Below, piece after piece: positions 1-5,595 of a DNA stretch of 5,595 nucleotides. The stretch spans positions 1 to 5,595 of the forward strand of contig CABRZY010000122.1 in NCBI GenBank assembly GCA_902475475.1, written 5' to 3'. The stretch comes from an uncultured Collinsella sp. (GTDB taxonomy: Bacteria; Actinomycetota; Coriobacteriia; Coriobacteriales; Coriobacteriaceae). Position 1 is the first letter of the stretch. Each line of letters begins with the position of its first letter. The notes below the pieces were generated by a model. That model saw nothing but the letters and a program-made list of their open reading frames with translations. It searched no databases and had not been told where the DNA came from. The position numbers were made by a program, and so were the translations under genes.

Positions 1-1412
1 TTGCCTGCATGGCGCCGGTCGGTGCCTATGACGAGTCGGTGTATACCGGCGGGTCGTTTGTACTCGACGACTGCGGCCGCGTGGTGGCCCAGGCGCCGTG
101 TTTTGAGGAGAGCCTGCTGGTTCAGGAGATTCAACGCGGCGTGATGCTCGATGCCTTGGAAGACCACGAGCTGCCCGAGTTTCGTTCCGAGGAGTGGCTG
201 TGGCGGGCGCTGGTGCTCGCCGTGCGCGACAACGCCCGCGCCCGCGGTGCGTCGCGTGCTGTTGTGGCACTCGAGGGTGACTTGCCGTCGTCTTTGCTGG
301 CGGCGCTGGCCGTCGACGCTCTGGGCCCGCGCAATGTGATTGGCCTGGTGCTGGGGCGCAACCGTATCTTTACGCCGGCGCAGGAAGAGGCCGAGGCTGC
401 CCGCTGTGCCGCCGTCCGCGCCATTGCCGAGCGTTTGCACATTCGCACCGTCGAGCGCGATGCACCGGATGCGGCGCGTGTGCTCGATCGCGACGTGTCG
501 GCGGGCGATGCCGAGCGCCTGCGTTCGCGCACGCTGGGCCTCATGCTGGAGGACACAGCGCTCGAGCTGGGTGCGATGGCGCTGAGCCCGCTGTCCAAAA
601 CCGAGTACGCGCTGGCGGCGCCGGCGCTTTGCGGCGGCTACCAGGGCGACTTTGCGCCCTTTGGCGATGTGTACCTGTCGACGCTTGAGTTTGTGGCGCG
701 TGTGCGCAACCGCACGTCTGCCGTGGTGCCCCAAGAGCTCGTGACGCTCAACGCGGTGGAAGATTGTATGGAGCGAGTGCTGGCGCAGGCGCTCTCGACG
801 CTCGACGGTCCGGTCGATATGCTCGACCGCGCGGCGCAGCTGCTCGGCGGGCTTGAGCCGGGTGAGGTCGATGGCGCGCTCGAGGCGCACGTGGACCGCA
901 ATCGATCTTTCGACGACATCCCGATGGCCGCTGACAAGCCCGAGGCTTGCTCGCTGCTGCTGATGCTCGTTCGACAGGGTGAAGCTGCCCGCCGCATGCT
1001 GCCGACGGCGCCGATCGTCTCTATGCTCGCGCGCCAGCGAATCGACCGTCAGTATATGCTCGCGTGGTCCGACCTGGGGCTTAACGGCAAGGAGCGTATG
1101 ACGGTCGATTCGCTGGCGCGCGCCGAGGTGCGCCGTTTTGCTGACGAGGATACGAGCGAGCGCGTGCGAAACGAGATGATGGGCGTGCTGGGCGAGCTAC
1201 TGGGTATTTCGCCCGAGCAGATGGAGGAGCTGCGCTCTGAGGACGGTCAGCGTCGTTTGCACGAGGGAATGAAAAAGTTCGAGGGCGAGGTTCAGGACGC
1301 CATCGATAAGATGATGGGCGGTCAGGGCGGCTCGCAAGGTAGTCCCCAGGGTGGTCCGATGCCGCATCCGCCGGTGGATCCCCGTCAGTTTCCCTTTTTC
1401 TCGCAGAACTAA
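1..1412 (+). CDS. Degenerate NAD+ synthetase-like protein (5' partial)
   Basis: The frame is open to the left edge, so the true start lies upstream; residues are counted from the Met codon at 9. Residues 4-37 (PVGAYDES, then GGSFVLD and CFEESLLV) match the end of the nitrilase-type glutaminase domain of glutamine-dependent NAD+ synthetase (NadE); the catalytic Cys of that domain would be upstream. Residues 62-357 then follow the NAD-synthase (ATP-pyrophosphatase) fold. The family makes NAD+ from deamido-NAD+, ATP and glutamine in the cytosol. Here the key motifs are altered: SGGxDS reads EGDLPSS (89-95), GTGNKSE reads SPLSKTE (193-199), and the later GD and PxGDxYK positions read GG (209-210) and PFGDVYL (217-223). 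Synthetase activity is therefore doubtful. Residues from about 358 form a helical charged stretch and a Gly/Gln/Pro-rich tail not usual for NadE. The frame is uninterrupted, so this is not an obvious recent pseudogene. Homology is fairly sure; function is unknown. Confidence 0.8.
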   Translation, partial: ACMAPVGAYDESVYTGGSFVLDDCGRVVAQAPCFEESLLVQEIQRGVMLDALEDHELPEFRSEEWLWRALVLAVRDNARARGASRAVVALEGDLPSSLLAALAVDALGPRNVIGLVLGRNRIFTPAQEEAEAARCAAVRAIAERLHIRTVERDAPDAARVLDRDVSAGDAERLRSRTLGLMLEDTALELGAMALSPLSKTEYALAAPALCGGYQGDFAPFGDVYLSTLEFVARVRNRTSAVVPQELVTLNAVEDCMERVLAQALSTLDGPVDMLDRAAQLLGGLEPGEVDGALEAHVDRNRSFDDIPMAADKPEACSLLLMLVRQGEAARRMLPTAPIVSMLARQRIDRQYMLAWSDLGLNGKERMTVDSLARAEVRRFADEDTSERVRNEMMGVLGELLGISPEQMEELRSEDGQRRLHEGMKKFEGEVQDAIDKMMGGQGGSQGSPQGGPMPHPPVDPRQFPFFSQN

Positions 1413-1415
1413 ACT

Positions 1416-1440
1416 GGGGATGGGATTTGCTCCCAACCCC
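1416..1440 (+). terminator. Hairpin after NadE-like gene, possible terminator
   Basis: Three bases after the stop codon, GGGGATGGGA (1416-1425) pairs with TCCCAACCCC (1431-1440) around a 5-base loop. The ten-base arms have a single A-A mismatch. No T-run follows (the next bases are GATACTTC), so it lacks the second half of a classical intrinsic terminator. It may still end transcription or protect the 3' end of the message. It separates the upstream gene from the ruv promoter region. Confidence 0.4.
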
Positions 1441-1459
1441 GATACTTCAACTAAGCATC

Positions 1460-1485
1460 TTGACCCCGTTGTGTTATTCTAGAAC
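1460..1485 (+). promoter_or_regulatory. Probable ruvCAB promoter region
   Basis: This is the most AT-containing part of the gap before ruvC. TGT-TATTCT (1472-1480) resembles an extended -10 element (TGn plus four of six consensus bases) and would start RNA near 1487. A good -35-like TTGACC lies at 1460-1465, but it is only 9 bases from TATTCT. It could instead pair with TAGAAC (1480-1485) over a short 14-base spacer. The exact promoter is uncertain, but both readings put the -10 or start site against or within the LexA box that follows. Confidence 0.4.
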
Positions 1486-1494
1486 AGACGTTCG
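1481..1494 (+). promoter_or_regulatory. LexA (SOS) operator upstream of ruvC
   Basis: AGAACAGACGTTCG contains the exact palindromic core GAAC-N4-GTTC at 1482-1493. It fits the Gram-positive LexA/Cheo-box consensus CGAAC-RNRY-GTTYC, including the central RNRY (AGAC); the first and last flanking bases differ. It overlaps the likely -10/start region of ruvC, where a bound repressor would block transcription. SOS control of ruv genes is established in E. coli, Bacillus and Mycobacterium, which makes the placement biologically sensible. By inference, cleavage of LexA after DNA damage would release ruvCAB. Eight fixed bases would be expected by chance about 0.002 times in this 137-base gap. Confidence 0.8.
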
Positions 1495-1502
1495 TGAATA
1501 GT

Positions 1503-1523
1503 GCGCGGAGCCTTGTCTCGCGC
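1503..1523 (+). other. GC-rich hairpin in the ruvC leader
   Basis: GCGCG (1503-1507) pairs with CGCGC (1519-1523), and after a bulged G1508 the bases AG (1509-1510) pair with CT (1517-1518), leaving a 6-base loop. A competing 4-bp stem, CGCC (1521-1524) with GGCG (1533-1536), would overlap it. The structure lies between the predicted transcription start and the ribosome binding site. It may only reflect GC-rich DNA; no riboswitch class is recognised. Confidence 0.3.
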
Positions 1524-1537
1524 CGGGCTTTTGGCGA

Positions 1538-1544
1538 GGGGAGG
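1538..1544 (+). promoter_or_regulatory. Strong ribosome binding site deciding the ruvC TTG start
   Basis: GGGGAGG, within the purine run 1536-1544, sits 5 bases before TTG at 1550. It supports this rare start codon, because the protein from there begins VILGIDPG, exactly where RuvC proteins normally start. Confidence 0.75.
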
Positions 1545-1549
1545 TCGGC

Positions 1550-2071
1550 TTGGTCATTTTGGGTATCGACCCCGGTTTGGCCCATACAGGTTGGGGGATT
1601 ATCGAGGAGCGGCGTGGCGAGGTTCGCTGCCGTGCTTACGGCTGCATCGAGACCAGCGCCGGAAGTCCGCTCGCGGTGCGCCTGTCGCATATCGCCCATG
1701 ACCTTAAGGATGTCGTCGAGCGTTATCGACCCGACACGGCTGCTGTCGAGAGCATCTACTTTGGCGCCAACGTTCGTTCGGCCATCCCCACGGCGCATGC
1801 CCGCGGTGCTGCGCTTGTGGCGCTTTCGGAGTGCGCGCTCGAGATTGGCGAGTACACGCCTATGCAGATCAAACAGGCTGTGGTGGGCACCGGCGCCGCG
1901 GACAAGCGGCAGGTCGCCTACATGGTACGCACGCTCACGCAGCTCGACCACGACCCGCATCCCGACCATGCCGCCGATGCCCTGGCCTGCGCCATCTGCC
2001 ACGTAAACCTCAGCCGCACCCGCGCCCTCACCGGTGGCGAGTTCTATCAACAGAGAGGAACCGGATACTGA
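1550..2071 (+). CDS. ruvC: Crossover junction endodeoxyribonuclease RuvC
   Basis: RuvC is the Holliday-junction resolvase: a dimer that makes paired nicks across four-way junctions during recombinational repair, acting with RuvAB on the nucleoid. The 173-residue length is normal for the family. The RNase H-like fold is visible from the start (ILGIDPGLAHTGWG, residues 3-16). The four acidic-site positions can be assigned: D7, E67 (in AVESIYFG), H140 and D143 (in HAADALA). His at the third position, instead of the Asp of E. coli, is a known variant seen in Thermus RuvC and many others. Translation starts at TTG 1550, chosen for its strong Shine-Dalgarno and the family N-terminus. The stop TGA at 2069-2071 shares its A with the ruvA start, implying translational coupling. 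Expression probably comes from the LexA-controlled promoter just upstream. Confidence 0.97.
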   Translation: MVILGIDPGLAHTGWGIIEERRGEVRCRAYGCIETSAGSPLAVRLSHIAHDLKDVVERYRPDTAAVESIYFGANVRSAIPTAHARGAALVALSECALEIGEYTPMQIKQAVVGTGAADKRQVAYMVRTLTQLDHDPHPDHAADALACAICHVNLSRTRALTGGEFYQQRGTGY

Positions 2072-2691
2072 TGATTTCCCAGCTCCACGGAACGCTTGTC
2101 GAGTCCACGATGAGCTCTGCTGTCGTCGATGTGTCGGGCGTTGGCTTTGAGCTCGGCATCTCGGGCAGCACTGCGGCCACGTTGCCGACGCCCGGCGGCG
2201 AGGTCCGCCTCTATACGCGTATGCAGGTGCGCGAGGACGCCATGACACTTTTCGGGTTTTCCTCAAAGGACGAGCGCACGATGTTCGACCGGCTCGTGTC
2301 CGTTTCGGGCGTTGGCCCGCGCCTGGCGCTCGCCGTGCTTTCCACCTATACCGTGGGGCAGCTGTATTCGCTTGTGATGGCCGAGGACGACAAGGGCATG
2401 GCCAAGGTACCCGGTGTGGGCAAAAAGACAGCTCAGCGCCTGATCCTGGAGCTCAAGAGCACCTTTGCCAAGGATAAGGGCTTTGTGCCGGTCGACGTGA
2501 TTCCCGGCCAGGTTGCGATGCCGGTTCCCGCCGCCGCTCCCTCGGCGATCGATGACGCCCGCGCGGCACTCCTTTCCATGGGCTTTAGCCCGCAGGAGAC
2601 CGATGTTGCCCTGAGCGGGTATGATGGGCAGAATATGCGTGTCGAGGATTTGCTCGGCGCGGCGCTTAAGCGACTCGGAATGGATGCGTGA
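2071..2691 (+). CDS. ruvA: Holliday junction branch migration protein RuvA
   Basis: RuvA is the junction-binding subunit that holds the four-way junction open as a tetramer and loads the RuvB motors. The 206-residue protein starts at ATG 2071 with MISQLHGTL, the typical family N-terminus; the frame runs further upstream only as overlap with ruvC. Domain I (OB fold) covers about 1-63 and carries the acidic pin E55-D56 (in VREDAMTLFGF), which separates strands at the junction centre. Two helix-hairpin-helix DNA-binding motifs follow: VSGVGPRLA (77-85) and VPGVGKKTAQRL (113-124). A flexible Pro/Ala linker (about 140-157) leads to domain III (158-206, DDARAALLSMGF), which binds RuvB. The start overlaps the ruvC stop by one base, and GAGAGGA at 2053-2059 is a somewhat distant ribosome binding site. 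The gene looks complete and canonical. Confidence 0.97.
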   Translation: MISQLHGTLVESTMSSAVVDVSGVGFELGISGSTAATLPTPGGEVRLYTRMQVREDAMTLFGFSSKDERTMFDRLVSVSGVGPRLALAVLSTYTVGQLYSLVMAEDDKGMAKVPGVGKKTAQRLILELKSTFAKDKGFVPVDVIPGQVAMPVPAAAPSAIDDARAALLSMGFSPQETDVALSGYDGQNMRVEDLLGAALKRLGMDA

Positions 2692-3758
2692 TGTGGGAAG
2701 CCGATGACTCTCAGGACCTGTGGGCGACGCCCGGCAACTCGCCGGCGGCATCCATGGCGCACGGCGAGCGCATGGTGGGCTCGGAGCTGACGGCCGAGGA
2801 CCTCGATGTCGACCGCACTTTGCGCCCCCAGCGCCTGGACGACTACTGTGGCCAGGAGCACATCAAGCAGAGTCTGCGCGTGTTGATCGAAGCGGCGCAG
2901 AGCCGTGGCGAGACGCTCGACCACGTGATTTTCTCGGGTCCTCCGGGCCTGGGCAAGACCACGCTGGCCACCGTTATCGCCAACGAGCTGGGCGCTCAGA
3001 TCAAGACCACGAGTGGCCCTGCCATCGCGCGCACGGGCGACCTGGCGGCCATCCTTACTAACTTGCAGCCGGGTGATGTGCTGTTTATCGACGAGATCCA
3101 CCGTCTCAACCGTTCGGTCGAGGAGGTCCTGTACCCCGCGATGGAGGACTTTGCCCTCGATATCGTGATTGGCAAGGGTCCGGCGGCGCGCTCGATTCGC
3201 CTGGATATCCCCAAGTTTACGCTGGTTGCGGCAACGACCCGCTCGGGCATGTTGACCGGCCCGTTGCGCGACCGCTTTGGCATTTCATATCGCCTGGATT
3301 ACTACACGGTCGAGGAGCTCGCGCAGATTGTGACGCGCTCGGCGACTATCCTGGGCGTGACGATCGACCATCCCAGTGCACTCGAGATCGGCTCGCGTTC
3401 GCGCGGCACGCCACGTCTTGCCAACCGCCTGCTCAAGCGCGTGCGCGATTACGCACAGGTGCGCGGCAACGGCCCCATCGAGCTCGATATCTGTCGCCAG
3501 GCGCTTGAGTTCTTCGAGATCGATGAGCTCGGTCTGGACTGGATGGATATTCGAATTTTGGAGACGCTTGCTAAGACGTTCTCCGGTCGTGCCGTGGGAC
3601 TTACGACCCTTGCCAGCGCGGTGGGCGAGGATCCGGGCACGCTCGAGGATGTCTATGAGCCCTATCTGCTGCAGTGTGGGTTGATGATTCGCACGCCTCA
3701 GGGTCGTCAGGCAACGCTTCGCACCTTTGAGCACTTGGGCATCGAGCCGGCCGTTTAG
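2691..3758 (+). CDS. ruvB: Holliday junction DNA helicase RuvB
   Basis: RuvB is the hexameric AAA+ ATPase that pumps DNA through the RuvA-bound junction. The start taken here is ATG 2691, overlapping the ruvA stop by one base as at the ruvC/ruvA joint, giving 355 residues; GTG at 2688 is in frame and would add one residue. Walker A is GPPGLGKT (83-90), Walker B is FIDEIH (132-137), sensor 1 is ATTR (181-184), the arginine-finger segment is LRDRFG (192-197) and sensor 2 is GTPRLANR (239-246). The C-terminal winged helix spans about 270-355 and includes the DNA-contacting RTPQGR (334-339). The stretch before LRPQRL (44-49) is about 20 residues longer than in E. coli and is poorly conserved. Met codons at residues 22 and 28 are possible alternative starts, but neither has a clear ribosome binding site. 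All catalytic motifs are intact. Confidence 0.97.
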   Translation: MWEADDSQDLWATPGNSPAASMAHGERMVGSELTAEDLDVDRTLRPQRLDDYCGQEHIKQSLRVLIEAAQSRGETLDHVIFSGPPGLGKTTLATVIANELGAQIKTTSGPAIARTGDLAAILTNLQPGDVLFIDEIHRLNRSVEEVLYPAMEDFALDIVIGKGPAARSIRLDIPKFTLVAATTRSGMLTGPLRDRFGISYRLDYYTVEELAQIVTRSATILGVTIDHPSALEIGSRSRGTPRLANRLLKRVRDYAQVRGNGPIELDICRQALEFFEIDELGLDWMDIRILETLAKTFSGRAVGLTTLASAVGEDPGTLEDVYEPYLLQCGLMIRTPQGRQATLRTFEHLGIEPAV

Positions 3759-3836
3759 AGACGGGTTTGTTTTGGCTAGTCTGTAGGCTATCGCTGAGCA
3801 TTGGATAAACATATCGCCATTCATCGGTTACGGGTG

Positions 3837-3864
3837 TTTTACTATTGCGCGCCCGTGCTATGCT
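3837..3864 (+). promoter_or_regulatory. Probable fhs promoter with extended -10
   Basis: TATGCT (3859-3864) matches four of six -10 bases and is preceded by TGC (3856-3858), an extended -10. A weak -35-like stretch lies in GTTTTACT (3836-3843) at 15-17 bases spacing, depending on alignment. RNA would start near 3871, leaving a leader of about 34 bases. The rest of the gap from the ruvB stop (3759-3836) shows no recognisable element. There is only a 4-bp stem, CCGT (3751-3754) with ACGG (3761-3764), followed by GTTTGTTTT, too weak to call a terminator firmly. Confidence 0.5.
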
Positions 3865-3869
3865 GAATT

Positions 3870-3900
3870 GGTCTTTTTCTCATTCGGTAACGAAAGGACC
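3870..3900 (+). promoter_or_regulatory. fhs ribosome binding site within a possible leader hairpin
   Basis: AAAGGA at 3893-3898, six bases before ATG 3905, is the ribosome binding site and fixes the fhs start. GGTCTTTTT (3870-3878) can pair without a break with GAAAGGACC (3892-3900): nine pairs including two G-U, with a 13-base loop. This would bury the whole binding site. A smaller alternative, TTCG-GTAA-CGAA (3883-3894), has a GNRA-type tetraloop. The pairing is visible in the sequence; any regulatory role is inference, since a pyrimidine run opposite a purine-rich site can arise by chance. Confidence 0.5.
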
Positions 3901-3904
3901 GCCC

Positions 3905-5572
3905 ATGCCTACTGACATCGAAATCGCACGTTCTGTCACGCCGCTGCCCATTACCGAGGTGGCCAAGAACGCCGGCGTCGACGTTAAGCATCTGATTCCG
4001 TACGGCTTTGACAAGGCAAAGGTCGACTATTCCCTGCTCAACGAGCCGACCGATCACCAGGCCAAGCTCGTTCTAGTGACCGCCATCAACCCCACGCCCG
4101 CCGGCGAGGGTAAGACCACCACGACCATCGGTCTGGCCGACGGTCTTCGTCGTCGCGGCGTTAAGAGCGCCGTGGCCCTGCGCGAGCCTTCGCTCGGCCC
4201 CGTCTTTGGCGTTAAGGGCGGTGCTGCCGGTGGCGGCTGGGCTCAGGTGATCCCCATGGGGGATATCAACCTGCACTTTACCGGCGACTTCCACGCTATC
4301 GGTGCTGCCAACAACCTGCTGGCCGCCATGCTTGATAACCACATCCAGCAGGGCAATCAGCTCGGTATTGACGTTAAGCGCATCACTTGGAAGCGCGTCG
4401 TCGATATGAACGACCGTCAGCTGCGCCACGTTATCGACGGCATTGGCGGTAAGGCCCAGGGCGTGCCGCGCGAGGACGGCTTCGATATCACCGTCGCCTC
4501 TGAGGTCATGGCAATCCTGTGCCTGTCTACGAGCATCAGCGACCTCAAGGAACGCTTGGGTGAGATTGTCGTCGGCTACAGCTTTGCCGGCGAGCCCGTC
4601 CGTGCCCGCGACCTTAAGGCCCAGGGTGCCATGGCCGCGTTGCTTAAGGACGCGCTCAAGCCCAACCTGGTGCAAACGCTCGAGGGCACGCCCGCGTTTG
4701 TCCACGGCGGTCCCTTCGCCAACATTGCCCACGGCTGCAACTCTATCATGGCCACGCGTATGGCGATGCGCTTTGGCGATGTCGCCATTACCGAGGCCGG
4801 CTTCGGTGCCGATCTGGGTGCCGAGAAGTTCCTCGACATCAAGTGCCGCATGACGGGCGTTCGCCCCAGCGCTGTCGTGGTCGTCGCCACTGCCCGCGCG
4901 CTTAAGTACAACGGCGGTGTCGCCAAGGCCGACCTCAACGAGGAGAACCTCGAGGCCCTCAAGGCCGGCATGCCCAACCTGCTGCGCCACGTCGATAACA
5001 TCCAGAATGTCTACGGTCTGCCTTGTGTGGTCGCCATCAACCGCTTCCCGACGGACACCGAGGCCGAGCTCGAGCTCATCGAGTCCGAGTGCCAGAAGCT
5101 CGGCGTCAACGTTAAGCTTTCCGAGGTCTGGGCCAAGGGCGGCGAGGGCGCGCTCGAGCTGGCCGATGAGGTCATGCGTCTGATTGAGCAGCCGAGCGAG
5201 CTCAAGTTTGCCTATGAGGACGGCGCTGATGTCGCTGATGCCCTCGAGGCTGTTGCCACCAAGGTCTACCGCGCCGACGGCGTTGACTTTACGCCGGCCG
5301 CCAAGCGCCAGCTCGCCGAGCTGCGCGAGAATGGCTTTGGCAACCTGCCGGTGTGCGTCGCCAAGACGCAGTACAGCTTTAGCGACAACGCCAAGGCCCT
5401 GGGCGCTCCCGAGAACTTCCGCATCACGGTGCGTGAGCTCAAGGTTTCCGCTGGTGCCCACTTTGTGGTCGCACTGACTGGCAGCGTTCTGACCATGCCG
5501 GGCCTGCCCAAGGTCCCCGCGGCCGAGAACATCGACGTCGACAACGACGGCAACATCACCGGCCTGTTCTAA
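3905..5572 (+). CDS. fhs: Formate-tetrahydrofolate ligase
   Basis: Fhs (formyltetrahydrofolate synthetase) joins formate to tetrahydrofolate using ATP, giving 10-formyl-THF for purine synthesis, initiator-tRNA formylation and, in acetogens, the methyl branch of acetate synthesis. It is a cytosolic homotetramer. The 555-residue length is typical. The nucleotide loop TPAGEGKTT lies at 64-72, the signature REPSLGPVFGVKGGAAGGG at 93-111, the conserved FTGDFHAI at 125-132, and the C-terminal MPGLPKVPAA at 531-540. ATG 3905 is chosen because AAAGGA precedes it and the protein there begins IARSVTPLPITEVA, as in the family; the in-frame extension back to 3845 runs through the promoter. All 30 lysines appear to use AAG, in line with strong codon selection. 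It is probably transcribed alone. Its role here is most likely capture of formate made by fermentation; no other one-carbon gene is in view. Bases 5573-5595 beyond the stop show nothing. Confidence 0.98.
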   Translation: MPTDIEIARSVTPLPITEVAKNAGVDVKHLIPYGFDKAKVDYSLLNEPTDHQAKLVLVTAINPTPAGEGKTTTTIGLADGLRRRGVKSAVALREPSLGPVFGVKGGAAGGGWAQVIPMGDINLHFTGDFHAIGAANNLLAAMLDNHIQQGNQLGIDVKRITWKRVVDMNDRQLRHVIDGIGGKAQGVPREDGFDITVASEVMAILCLSTSISDLKERLGEIVVGYSFAGEPVRARDLKAQGAMAALLKDALKPNLVQTLEGTPAFVHGGPFANIAHGCNSIMATRMAMRFGDVAITEAGFGADLGAEKFLDIKCRMTGVRPSAVVVVATARALKYNGGVAKADLNEENLEALKAGMPNLLRHVDNIQNVYGLPCVVAINRFPTDTEAELELIESECQKLGVNVKLSEVWAKGGEGALELADEVMRLIEQPSELKFAYEDGADVADALEAVATKVYRADGVDFTPAAKRQLAELRENGFGNLPVCVAKTQYSFSDNAKALGAPENFRITVRELKVSAGAHFVVALTGSVLTMPGLPKVPAAENIDVDNDGNITGLF

Positions 5573-5595
5573 GCTCGCTGCTCATAGCTGCTTGC

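Noticed and set aside
1494..2006. A 170-codon plus-strand frame overlapping ruvC
   Set aside because: It is a frame-shifted reading of ruvC, rich in Arg, Ser and Pro, and no conserved domain is visible.
1831..2070. An in-frame upstream extension of ruvA inside ruvC
   Set aside because: The translated extension is frame-shifted ruvC sequence (Arg/His/Pro-rich). RuvA proteins begin at the MISQLHG methionine at 2071, which also gives the typical length.
1451..2266. A 271-codon minus-strand frame across the ruvC promoter, ruvC and the start of ruvA
   Set aside because: It overlaps two well-identified genes and the regulatory gap, is arginine- and serine-rich without recognisable motifs, and has no support beyond being open.
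3751..3773. A possible intrinsic terminator after ruvB
   Set aside because: The CCGT/ACGG stem is only four pairs and overlaps the stop codon. The following T-rich run is interrupted, so this is too weak to list as a terminator.
3845..3904. A 20-residue N-terminal extension of Fhs
   Set aside because: It would run through the predicted -10 element and leader. The Shine-Dalgarno at 3893-3898 and the usual Fhs N-terminus both point to ATG 3905.
3759..3904. A folate (THF) riboswitch ahead of fhs
   Set aside because: The predicted transcript leader is only about 34 bases, and I see no THF-riboswitch-like pairing in the gap; the space after ruvB is mostly promoter.
4073..5461. A 462-codon open frame on the minus strand covering most of fhs
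   Set aside because: It lies entirely opposite a canonical, strongly codon-biased fhs gene. Its translation is a low-complexity mix of Leu, Ala, Gly, Val, Asp and His with no family resemblance. Long antisense frames are expected opposite GC-rich genes that avoid certain codons.

Overview
The window carries four complete genes and the 3' part of a fifth, all on the + strand. The coding DNA is visibly GC-rich, with third positions mostly G or C and AAG strongly preferred for lysine. The order ruvC-ruvA-ruvB, a Gram-positive-type LexA box (GAAC-N4-GTTC) and a monofunctional formate-tetrahydrofolate ligase together suggest a GC-rich Gram-positive bacterium. My best guess is an anaerobic gut actinomycete of the Coriobacteriia (Collinsella-like). 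That placement rests on general resemblance and not on a marker gene. No mobile element, CRISPR array, rRNA or tRNA is visible.

Layout. (1) From the left edge to 1412 is the C-terminal part of a protein built like glutamine-dependent NAD+ synthetase: the tail of a nitrilase-type amidase domain, then an NAD-synthase-like domain. The ATP-pyrophosphatase signature motifs are eroded, and a charged, Gly/Pro/Gln-rich tail has been added. (2) The gap 1413-1549 holds a GC-rich hairpin, a promoter-like stretch, a near-perfect LexA operator, a leader hairpin and a strong ribosome binding site. (3) At 1550-3758 lies ruvCAB, the Holliday-junction resolvasome, packed so that each stop codon overlaps the next start by one base. 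(4) The gap 3759-3904 holds an extended -10 promoter and a short leader that can fold over the ribosome binding site of the next gene. (5) At 3905-5572 lies fhs, complete and canonical. The last 23 bases hold nothing recognisable.

How the genes work together. RuvA and RuvB form the branch-migration motor and RuvC is the resolving nuclease. The LexA box over the probable ruvC promoter implies that the whole operon is induced by DNA damage. Fhs belongs to one-carbon/folate metabolism and appears to have its own promoter, so its link to ruvCAB is probably positional only. The NadE-like gene seems to be a separate unit upstream.

The two most interesting points are the apparent loss of catalytic motifs in the NAD-synthase-like protein and the LexA-type operator in front of ruvC. 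I see no sign of a wholly new multi-gene system here.
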